Part shown: positions 1-6,162 of the stretch, piece by piece
Position numbering within the stretch: the stretch's first letter is position 1
Layout of the letters: the number at the start of each line of letters is the position of its first letter
NCBI GenBank assembly: GCA_964454445.1
Contig: CAYVTD010000073.1
Span: forward strand, 1 to 7,070
Length of the DNA: 7,070 nt
Direction: 5' to 3'
Source of the DNA: CAYVTD01 sp964454445
GTDB taxonomy: Bacteria > Bacteroidota > Ignavibacteria > Kapaibacteriales > UBA2268
The notes under the pieces: model-generated
Databases searched by the model: none
Told to the model about the DNA's origin: nothing
The model's input: only the letters and a program-made list of their open reading frames with translations
Made by a program: the position numbers and the translations under genes

Positions 1-65
1 TAGCAATGCTAATGCAAAATACTTACGATTCGGCGGCTGGCTTGCTAAAATATTAGGTTTTTTAC

Positions 66-2354
66 TTATTCCGGCAATATTTTCTGCCCAGTTTCCGGGC
101 TGTCGTCTTTAGCATTGTATTCCCTTTGAATTTCGCAGCAAAGAGTAGTAATAACAACTGCGTTACGAGAAATATTTCTAATTGCTTCTAAAAGATTAAT
201 AAACAAGATGCTGCGTTTTGAGTTTTTAGAATATTTGCTTGCCCGTTTTATCTGATGTTTCAGATATTTTTGTAACTTCTCGCCTAATACTTTCTCTAAG
301 GAATTTAGTTCATTATTATTTGTAAATTGAAGGGTCTGCAGCGAGCTAATAGCAAGCCTCAGTATATTATTTGCTATCTCAGTCAATTCAGTTATTTCTT
401 GCGCTTCTTCTTCGACAAAAGGCTTATGATTATTATCAATGAAAATCTTGCATTGTTGGGCAATATGGTCTAAAGAAAGAGCCATATCGTGAAGCGCCCC
501 AAAAGTCTGCCCATATTTATGACCAAGATCCATATTCTTTGGCTTGGAATTGCGTATCATTAGCATAATTTCGTGAATAGAAAAATCTATCTGGAGCAAT
601 AGAATATGTGTACTTTTGTTTACTTTGGCGGAATGAGACAATTTATGCTCGAAAAGACTATTGAAATTCTTGGAAAACAAACTCTTCATTTCCAGCATTA
701 AATTAGCAATTTTATAGAAAACTTCAGAAAGAAGATTAACAGAAGTAATTTCCTTGTCTGCGAGTCTTTCCTCCTCTTTTATCATTTTGGCTTTTCTCCT
801 TTTGAAAAGCTTATCCGTTCTATAAAAAATAAAAATTGCAACCAGCACCAAGCCGATAACCACAGGAAACCCACCATAGTAAACAGCAAAAGCAATAGAA
901 AAAGACAACGATCCGGCAATAAAAGCAGTGATAAGCCAACCACCAATAACAGTTAAAACGCCTGAGACCCGATAAACTGCGCTTTCCCTGCCCCACGCCT
1001 TGTCTGGCAAAGCAGTTGCCATGGCTACAATAAATGTAACGTAAGTTGTGGATAATGGCAATTTAAAAGAAGTTCCCAAAGCTATCAATGTCGCTGCTAC
1101 CATCAGATTGACGGCAGCACGAATCAGGTCAAAACTTGCCTGTTCTTCGCCTACTTTGATCTTTTCTGGCTGATATTTTGTAACGTCGAGGCGGTCCGCA
1201 AGGTTTTTCTTCCACGATTCTGGTGTAATTCGTTGAACAAAATCGCTTGCGCTAAGCACCATACGCACAATAGCACGCGAAGCCGGAAGCGACTCGAATC
1301 GCTCATAGCCTTCATCCTGCCTGCCAAGTAAAAGAGTAGTCTTCGTTACCGATCGCGCTTTCTGGGATATAAAAAGTGTTACAACCATTACTGCTCCTGC
1401 AAAAAGCAATATCAAAGTATTTGTTTTTAAAGGATGGTTGAGCGCTTCCATTGTCAAATTCATTGGGTCAGGTGACGCTGCTGCAATCGTATAAGTAGAT
1501 AAAGCCGCTAATGGAACACCAATGAAGTTCACCAGATCGTTCGCTGCAAAAGACATTGCAAGCGCAAAAGTCCCTATCAACACAATAAACTTAAATATAT
1601 TGAATTTGGTTAACAATAATAATGTATGAAGTGCAAAAGCCCAAAGAATAAAATTTGTCCCCAATATCAATATTGTATTGTCTTTTATCCACAAAACTGT
1701 TGATTCACTCAGAAAGGAAGCTCCTTTTGCCCCTTTTATTAAAATAAAATAACTGATAAATGTTAATGCAAAGGCACCCCATACAGCACCATATCGCTTG
1801 ATACGAGTTTTATAATCGAAAGTGAATATTACTCTGGATATAAATTGGACTATTACTCCAAAAATGAATGAAACGATGATAGATACGAAAATTGCTGTAA
1901 AAATAACAAATACTTTCGAAAGATTGAGATATTCTGCTATGTGGGAAAAATCCTGTCCACTCTGCGTTAATCTAATAACTGCCAAAGCAAAACCAGCTCC
2001 GGTCAGCTCAGATACTATTGATACAGTGGTAGAAGTGGGCAAGCCGAATGTGTTAAACAAATTAATTACTAAAACATCACTTATCATAATGGCAAAGAAA
2101 ATATACATTAATTCAGTCATTAGGTAATGTTCCGGATAAATTACTCCGTTTCTTGCTATTTCCATCATCCCGCTTGAAAAAGTTACCCCAAGCATAATAC
2201 CAGCAGATGCTACTATCATTATAACTCGCATTGGAGCTGCTTTCGAACCGACAGAGGAACTAAGGAAATTAACTGCATCGTTTGATACACCAACAACCAG
2301 ATCCACAATCGCTGTTATAATTAATACTATTAATACTACTAGGTATATTTCCAT
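66..2354 (-). CDS. pit: Pit-family inorganic phosphate permease with C-terminal PhoU-like domain
   Basis: Low-affinity phosphate permease of the PHO4/Pit family, acting in the inner membrane and in this family usually driven by an H+ or Na+ gradient. The two family half-repeats are visible. The first has GVSNDAVNFL (residues 22-31) and LPTSTT (105-110). The second has AANDLVNF (270-277) and LPLSTT (432-437). Hydrophobic segments fill residues 1-330 and about 405-510, separated by a charged cytoplasmic loop (about 331-404). After a basic linker (about 512-530), residues 535-740 are soluble and helical, and resemble PhoU/DUF47. This region includes LHDMALSLDHIAQ (621-633) and IDNNHKPF (639-646), a pattern I recall from Bacteroidota Pit proteins. 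The length (762 aa) exceeds the roughly 500 aa of E. coli PitA because of this tail. The ATG start sits directly before the first membrane helix and has no Shine-Dalgarno. The gene lies 123 bp downstream of hemW on the same strand, with a palindrome in the gap, so co-transcription is uncertain. Family call is firm; the coupling ion is not visible. Confidence 0.95.
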   Translation of the reverse strand: MEIYLVVLIVLIITAIVDLVVGVSNDAVNFLSSSVGSKAAPMRVIMIVASAGIMLGVTFSSGMMEIARNGVIYPEHYLMTELMYIFFAIMISDVLVINLFNTFGLPTSTTVSIVSELTGAGFALAVIRLTQSGQDFSHIAEYLNLSKVFVIFTAIFVSIIVSFIFGVIVQFISRVIFTFDYKTRIKRYGAVWGAFALTFISYFILIKGAKGASFLSESTVLWIKDNTILILGTNFILWAFALHTLLLLTKFNIFKFIVLIGTFALAMSFAANDLVNFIGVPLAALSTYTIAAASPDPMNLTMEALNHPLKTNTLILLFAGAVMVVTLFISQKARSVTKTTLLLGRQDEGYERFESLPASRAIVRMVLSASDFVQRITPESWKKNLADRLDVTKYQPEKIKVGEEQASFDLIRAAVNLMVAATLIALGTSFKLPLSTTYVTFIVAMATALPDKAWGRESAVYRVSGVLTVIGGWLITAFIAGSLSFSIAFAVYYGGFPVVIGLVLVAIFIFYRTDKLFKRRKAKMIKEEERLADKEITSVNLLSEVFYKIANLMLEMKSLFSKNFNSLFEHKLSHSAKVNKSTHILLLQIDFSIHEIMLMIRNSKPKNMDLGHKYGQTFGALHDMALSLDHIAQQCKIFIDNNHKPFVEEEAQEITELTEIANNILRLAISSLQTLQFTNNNELNSLEKVLGEKLQKYLKHQIKRASKYSKNSKRSILFINLLEAIRNISRNAVVITTLCCEIQREYNAKDDSPETGQKILPE

Positions 2355-2439
2355 AGTTTATTTTTATTCTTATTTCAAAAAAATTTATTTCACTTTTTTA
2401 TTTTAATATTTCAAAATTAATAATAATAAAAATAAATAA

Positions 2440-2457
2440 TGTTAAGATCTCTTAACA
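2440..2457 (-). promoter_or_regulatory. Palindrome between hemW and pit (operator or weak terminator)
   Basis: TGTTAAG and CTTAACA form perfect 7-bp arms around a 4-nt centre. The element lies 20 bp after the hemW stop and 85 bp before the pit start. On the minus strand it is preceded by an A-rich run and followed by a T-rich, interrupted tract, as in a weak intrinsic terminator. The arms hold only two G/C pairs each, so it could equally be an operator for pit. The sequence cannot decide between these. Confidence 0.35.
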
Positions 2458-2477
2458 ATTCAAATATTTTTTTTGTT

Positions 2478-3632
2478 TTACTGCATTTTATTATCAATAA
2501 ATGAGATTATTTTAAGACATATCTCATCGCAAACAAGTTTACCTTGCTTTGTAAGTGAAATAATACCATCTTGTTGAATAAAATATTCGTTTATAGAATC
2601 ATAAAATAAAATAGTAATAATCTCGATTAAATCCAAATTAAATAATTTATTAAAATTATTAAAATCAATCCCTAAAGATCTAAGACCTAAAAAAATATGT
2701 TCACTTCTTCTCTCGCTTTCCATTAGTTCCTCTGTAAACTCAACTGGCTTTCTTGACTTGTTAATTGAATTGATATATCTATTCAAACTCCTAAAATTAG
2801 CAGATCTTTTGTTTTTAATAAAGGAATGTGCCGATGGACCAAAGCCAGAATAAGAAACGCCCTGCCAATAATTCAAATTGTGTTTACATTCATATCCTCT
2901 AAAGGCAAAATTGGATATCTCGTATTGAAAATAGTTCTTGCTGTCAAGAAAGTCCATTGTCATTAGATATAATTCTCCCTCGATATCCTCGCCAAGAGGG
3001 TGTATTCTTTTCTTTAACATATCCTTATATAAAGGAGTACCTGGTTCATAGCTAAGGTTATAACAAGAAATATGCGGTATGTTGAATTCTGTTATTTTTG
3101 CCAAGTCCTTTTCCCAAAGTTCAGTGGTTTGCCCAGGAATTGAAAAAATCAAATCAGCGCTAAGATTTTCAAATCCAGCTCTACGAGCGTCTTTTATTGT
3201 CATCATTGCCTGCTCTGCATCATGTATCCTGCCAAGAAAACGCAACAAATCGTCGTTGAATGATTGAACACCTATACTTAACCGGTTTATTCCCAAAGAT
3301 AAATAGTTTCTCAATTTTTCTAAATCGACTGTCCCAGGATTGCATTCAATAGTAAACTCGGCAGATGACTCGATAGCAAAGCATTTATGCAATACATCAA
3401 TTAGTTTTTCGATATCCGAAACATTAAATACCGAAGGCGTCCCTCCTCCGAAAAAGATAGTTTCAACAGTAATTTTTTCTGGAATATGCTCTAAAGTCAA
3501 TTTGATTTCATCAAAAAGCGAATTGATGAACTGCGATTTTTGCTTAAAATCAGTTATAGAATAAAAATCGCAATACCGGCATTTCTTCTCGCAAAAAGGA
3601 AAATGAATATATAATCCGCATTTTTCAGGCAT
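2478..3632 (-). CDS. hemW: HemW, radical SAM heme-binding protein (HemN-like)
   Basis: Radical SAM protein of the HemN/HemW family. HemW is a cytoplasmic heme-binding protein proposed as a heme chaperone for respiratory enzymes; it is often misannotated as oxygen-independent coproporphyrinogen III oxidase. The 4Fe-4S motif CxxxCxxC uses C14, C18 and C21, in the context FPFCEKKCRYCDF. Phe23 occupies the place of the extra Cys of true HemN, which favours HemW. SAM-binding and core motifs follow: GGGTPS (62-67), ECNPGT (96-101), RLSIGVQSF (117-125), IFSIPGQT (162-169) and YNLSYEPGTPLY (191-202). HNLNYW (251-256) matches the HemW HNxxYW signature, and FGPSAHS (264-270) follows it. The C-terminal HemN-type domain runs from about residue 300 to 375. 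The length of 384 aa is normal for HemW, whereas HemN is nearer 450 aa. The ATG lies just before the Fe-S motif, as in homologues, with only a weak purine stretch upstream. A consensus-like promoter and a palindrome lie just upstream. No heme-synthesis gene is adjacent. Confidence 0.95.
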   Translation of the reverse strand: MPEKCGLYIHFPFCEKKCRYCDFYSITDFKQKSQFINSLFDEIKLTLEHIPEKITVETIFFGGGTPSVFNVSDIEKLIDVLHKCFAIESSAEFTIECNPGTVDLEKLRNYLSLGINRLSIGVQSFNDDLLRFLGRIHDAEQAMMTIKDARRAGFENLSADLIFSIPGQTTELWEKDLAKITEFNIPHISCYNLSYEPGTPLYKDMLKKRIHPLGEDIEGELYLMTMDFLDSKNYFQYEISNFAFRGYECKHNLNYWQGVSYSGFGPSAHSFIKNKRSANFRSLNRYINSINKSRKPVEFTEELMESERRSEHIFLGLRSLGIDFNNFNKLFNLDLIEIITILFYDSINEYFIQQDGIISLTKQGKLVCDEICLKIISFIDNKMQ

Positions 3633-3644
3633 TTTTTTCTTCTA

Positions 3645-3659
3645 AAATTGTAACAATTT
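3645..3659 (-). promoter_or_regulatory. Perfect 15-bp palindrome upstream of hemW (candidate operator)
   Basis: AAATTGT and ACAATTT flank a single central base, giving perfect 7-bp arms. The element ends 12 bp before the hemW start and begins 8 bp downstream of the predicted -7 box. It would therefore lie right after the transcription start, a position where a bound repressor would block initiation. I do not recognise the motif as a known regulator site, and an AT-rich spacer makes chance palindromes less rare. Confidence 0.35.
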
Positions 3660-3667
3660 ACCAGCAG

Positions 3668-3701
3668 CAAATTTAGGAATTTCAATTAGATTTTAATCAA
3701 T
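3668..3701 (-). promoter_or_regulatory. Predicted Bacteroidota-type promoter of hemW
   Basis: On the minus strand, TAAATTTG (3675 down to 3668) matches the Bacteroidota -7 consensus TAnnTTTG exactly. ATTG (3701 down to 3698) could serve as the -33 element, with a 22-nt spacer that is at the long end of the accepted range. Transcription would start near 3662, leaving an untranslated leader of about 30 nt. Confidence 0.5.
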
Positions 3702-3782
3702 CACATCCTAATTTATAAATTGTTCTAAAAAAACTTAATTTCAAGGAATAGATATAACAAGAATTAAAAATGTTATAGATGT

Positions 3783-3813
3783 TTTGCAAAAAAAAAAAAA
3801 TTAACTAATTTTA
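3783..3813 (+). promoter_or_regulatory. Predicted antiporter promoter with 13-A tract in its spacer
   Basis: TTTG at 3783-3786 is followed by a 19-nt spacer and by TAATTTTA at 3806-3813, which differs from TAnnTTTG only in its last base. Transcription would begin near 3820, giving a leader of about 48 nt to the ATG at 3868. The spacer contains an uninterrupted run of 13 A (3788-3800). Such a run could bend the DNA, and any change in its length would change the spacing of the two boxes. Confidence 0.4.
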
Positions 3814-3867
3814 AAGTTTAAATTTCAGTGAATCTTGTATAACTTTAATATTATTGATATAAGCATT

Positions 3868-4845
3868 ATGGATGGTACATTAAGCAGCGTATTAATCTCA
3901 GTATTAATTATCATAGCAGGTTCTTTATTGCTGTATTTTGGTGCCGAAGGGCTTGTAAGGGGTAGCTCATCGATGGCTTTCCGCTTTAAAATAACCCCTT
4001 TGATAATTGGATTGACAATAGTTGCTTTCGGCACAAGCAGCCCGGAACTTGTGGTAAGCATTACATCTGCATTGAAAGGTAACGGTGAAATAGCCCTTGG
4101 CAACGTAATCGGTACGAACATTTGCAATATTGCCTTCATCTTGGGCTTGTCCTCATTGATCAGACCAATAAAAGTCAATATCAAGCTAATTACTTCTGAC
4201 ATTCTTCTAATGTTGATTGCGTCAGCTTTGTTTCTGATATTGCTTCTTGATGGTGAGATAAGTTTTACTGATGGTATCATCCTTACATCTGGCATTATTG
4301 CATATATCGTTTGGACAATCTTCGAAGCTAAAAAAACTAAATATATCACCGATTCAGATACATTTGCGCAGGAATTACCTAAAGCAACAAAAAGGCTCAT
4401 ATTTGACATAATCCTTATTGCGGGAGGACTGCTCATACTGGTCTTGGGCGCCGATTTGTTCATTAAAGGAGCTATCGACGTAGCAAGAATGTTCGGTGCT
4501 ACTGATGCTTTCATCGGGCTAACGCTAGTAGCCTTCGGTACTAGTTTGCCCGAACTTGCTACATCGCTCGTGGCAGCAATCAAAAATGAAGGCGATATTT
4601 CAATAGGAAATGTCGTTGGCTCGAATATATTTAATATTCTCGGTATTATTGGCATCGCTGGTATTCTTATTCCGATTAGAGCCAACAACATTCAAACAAT
4701 AGACGTAGGCGTAATGATTTTCGTGGCTATCTTGATTTTACCTCTTGCCTGGTCAAAATTGAAACTAGAACGCTGGGAAGGCGCCCTTTTACTCACGATC
4801 TATTTCGGATATATCTATTATCTTTATTTACAACTCCCCAAATAG
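3868..4845 (+). CDS. Calcium/sodium antiporter, CaCA family (YrbG-like)
   Basis: Inner-membrane cation antiporter of the CaCA superfamily, related to E. coli YrbG and to K+-dependent Na+/Ca2+ exchangers. Members exchange Ca2+ for Na+ or H+. Both alpha repeats that form the ion-binding site are intact. The first has GLTIVAFGTSSPEL (residues 48-61) and GNVIGTNICN (78-87); the second has GLTLVAFGTSLPEL (217-230) and GNVVGSNIFN (247-256). The acidic residue of each PEL motif is present (E60, E229). About ten membrane helices fit in two inverted halves of roughly 150 residues, with a charged loop around residues 155-175. The length of 325 aa is typical. I chose the ATG at 3868. An in-frame TTG at 3835 would add 11 residues, but homologues begin close to the first helix. 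Neither start has a Shine-Dalgarno. The next gene starts 30 bp after the stop, so the two are probably one transcript. Family is firm; the ion pair is inferred. Confidence 0.94.
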   Translation: MDGTLSSVLISVLIIIAGSLLLYFGAEGLVRGSSSMAFRFKITPLIIGLTIVAFGTSSPELVVSITSALKGNGEIALGNVIGTNICNIAFILGLSSLIRPIKVNIKLITSDILLMLIASALFLILLLDGEISFTDGIILTSGIIAYIVWTIFEAKKTKYITDSDTFAQELPKATKRLIFDIILIAGGLLILVLGADLFIKGAIDVARMFGATDAFIGLTLVAFGTSLPELATSLVAAIKNEGDISIGNVVGSNIFNILGIIGIAGILIPIRANNIQTIDVGVMIFVAILILPLAWSKLKLERWEGALLLTIYFGYIYYLYLQLPK

Positions 4846-4875
4846 TAGAACTTGAAAAAATTTTAATAATCTTTT

Positions 4876-6018
4876 ATGCGATATTTACTCCTAATACTTC
4901 TAACATATTTCATATTGACTTCGAGAACGGAATCTATAGATTTTAAGACACCAGACAGTATCAGAAAAGAGCTTCGGTTGTCGCAAATAAAGCATAGAGA
5001 CAGGGTTTGGACTTTTAAGATTCAATATCCACGTAATTTTAGCCCTCTAAGAGTACATCCTGTTATACTTGTTCTTTCCGGAGGTAACGCTTCCGAAAAA
5101 ATTGTTGATTACACATATTTTTCTCTTTTCAGAGGAAAATCAACAAACGGCTTCGTAAAAATTTTCCCCTTGGCTCCTTTGGGCAAATCGCTTAATGAAC
5201 TCGATAGTACTGATATAGCCGACTTGATATATATCATTAAAAATAGCGAATACTTTAAAGATACTCGTTGGTTCATCGCTGGTTGTTATAACGGAGGCAT
5301 TGCAGCCTTTAATTTTGCAAGATATGCTCCTGAACAGTTCCGAGAAATTATCGCTTTGCCTGGCATACCGAGTTTTGATTCAATTCCCAATACTTGGCGA
5401 GAGTATAATATCTTGCTCGGTTATGGAGAAAAAGATTCTCTATGGAAAAACGCTTCAAAAGAAGCCATAAACAGAATTAAACCAAAGGTGAAAAATGTAT
5501 TCTTGTATGAGCTAAAAAATATTGCTGACATTATACCCCAAGGTTACAATATTGATAGTGTGTTTTATGATTTTTTTCAACGATGCTACCCCGAGTGGAA
5601 CAAAAAGACCGTTACAGAACTCCTCCTTGGTGAAATCCAAAAAGATGGTTTGGTCTTGCTTGTTGACGAGGAAGTTCTTAAGATTTATATGGCAGAAGAA
5701 ATAGCACAAGATGCATTTATCGAAAACATTTTAATACAAAAGGACGAAGAAGGTGCATATTTCCTCTATGGTGAGGGAAACAAAGGCAAAGAATTTCTTA
5801 TAATGAAAATATCTTTAAATAAGAAATCAAACAAATTGTTCTTGTCTATTTCATCAATACTAGAGTATTGCATAACAAAGAATAAATGCCCGGAGCCTGT
5901 TTTTTCTATCACCGGCAAATGTCAATGTTCGCGCAAAAATGCCAAGCAAAATATTGATTTCTTCCGCAAAGAAGGATTTGAACCAGGGGAAATTGGAATA
6001 GGTGCTTTTTTTATGTGA
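4876..6018 (+). CDS. Exported alpha/beta-hydrolase-like protein lacking catalytic Ser and His, with Cys-bearing C-terminal domain
   Basis: I do not recognise this as a named gene. Residues 1-15 form a short hydrophobic signal-like segment with Arg2 before it; there is no lipobox Cys, so the product is probably secreted or periplasmic. Residues 40-236 read like an alpha/beta hydrolase of the esterase/PHB-depolymerase type: strand HPVILVLSGGN (61-71), nucleophile elbow FIAGCYNGG (133-141), strand ILLGYGEKD (179-187) and ADIIP (217-221). In active relatives the elbow reads GxSNGG and the last motif GHxIP. Here Tyr138 replaces the Ser and Asp218 replaces the His, while acidic Asp187 remains, so hydrolysis by the usual triad looks lost. 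Residues 245-380 form a second domain rich in beta-strand-like segments, with C332, C338, C349 and C351. It resembles, from memory, the tails of uncharacterised Bacteroidota proteins. The ATG follows the antiporter stop by 30 bp with no Shine-Dalgarno. The gene is intact, without a frameshift. Function unknown; a binding or structural role is my inference. Confidence 0.8.
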   Translation: MRYLLLILLTYFILTSRTESIDFKTPDSIRKELRLSQIKHRDRVWTFKIQYPRNFSPLRVHPVILVLSGGNASEKIVDYTYFSLFRGKSTNGFVKIFPLAPLGKSLNELDSTDIADLIYIIKNSEYFKDTRWFIAGCYNGGIAAFNFARYAPEQFREIIALPGIPSFDSIPNTWREYNILLGYGEKDSLWKNASKEAINRIKPKVKNVFLYELKNIADIIPQGYNIDSVFYDFFQRCYPEWNKKTVTELLLGEIQKDGLVLLVDEEVLKIYMAEEIAQDAFIENILIQKDEEGAYFLYGEGNKGKEFLIMKISLNKKSNKLFLSISSILEYCITKNKCPEPVFSITGKCQCSRKNAKQNIDFFRKEGFEPGEIGIGAFFM

Positions 6019-6076
6019 TTACACTATAATAATGGCATATCTCTCTGCCTTGTTTCCACTTTTTTAGGTGTATAAT

Positions 6077-6113
6077 AAAGAATTTGTGTCGTATAGAAAT
6101 TCTTTTATGGTTA
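6077..6113 (+). promoter_or_regulatory. Hairpin and possible promoter upstream of the DMT transporter gene
   Basis: AAAGAATTT (6077-6085) and AAATTCTTT (6097-6105) are perfect 9-bp arms around an 11-nt loop, 57 bp before the DMT start. Overlapping them, TTTG (6083-6086) and TATGGTTA (6106-6113) are 19 nt apart and fit the Bacteroidota promoter pattern with two mismatches in the -7 box. The hairpin may be a weak AT-rich terminator for the upstream operon or an operator lying inside this promoter. The ending in TATGG rather than a long T run argues against a terminator. Confidence 0.3.
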
Positions 6114-6142
6114 ATTAAGGAATTAGTTTTTTAACAAAAAAT

Positions 6143-6152
6143 AAGGAAAGAG
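6143..6152 (+). promoter_or_regulatory. Purine-rich possible ribosome binding site of the DMT gene
   Basis: AAGGAAAGAG ends 10 nt before the ATG at 6163. Its best anti-16S match, AAGGA (6143-6147), lies 15 nt away, which is long. It is the only Shine-Dalgarno-like stretch before a gene in this window and supports the chosen start. Confidence 0.35.
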
Positions 6153-6162
6153 CTTTTTAACA

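Noticed and set aside
1..11. Short palindrome TAGCA-A-TGCTA at the left edge
   Set aside because: Five-base arms in an edge fragment are easily chance, and there is no T run or gene context to call it a terminator.
2..112. Open plus-strand frame entering from the left edge, hydrophobic, overlapping the 3' end of the permease gene by 47 bp
   Set aside because: Only about 36 codons are visible and two other frames at this edge are also open (a plus-strand one ending at 56 and a minus-strand one), so none can be preferred without upstream sequence.
1822..2127. A 101-codon plus-strand frame inside the phosphate permease gene
   Set aside because: It is a shadow of the PHO4 coding frame, with no recognisable motif or promoter.
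2478..3632. Annotation as coproporphyrinogen III oxidase HemN
   Set aside because: Phe23 replaces the additional Cys of HemN, the HNxxYW motif is HemW-like, and the protein is about 70 residues shorter than HemN.
3825..4691. A 288-codon open frame antisense to the antiporter gene
   Set aside because: The plus-strand frame encodes both CaCA alpha repeats intact, so this is its mirror. The translation has no family signature and simply reflects hydrophobic codons read backwards.
5512..5709. Small overlapping frames on both strands within the hydrolase-like gene
   Set aside because: They lie inside an intact coding frame with an export signal and recognisable fold motifs, and they have none of their own.
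6034..6049. GGCA/TGCC hairpin after the hydrolase-like gene as a terminator
   Set aside because: The stem is only 4 bp with an 8-nt loop and is not followed directly by a T run.
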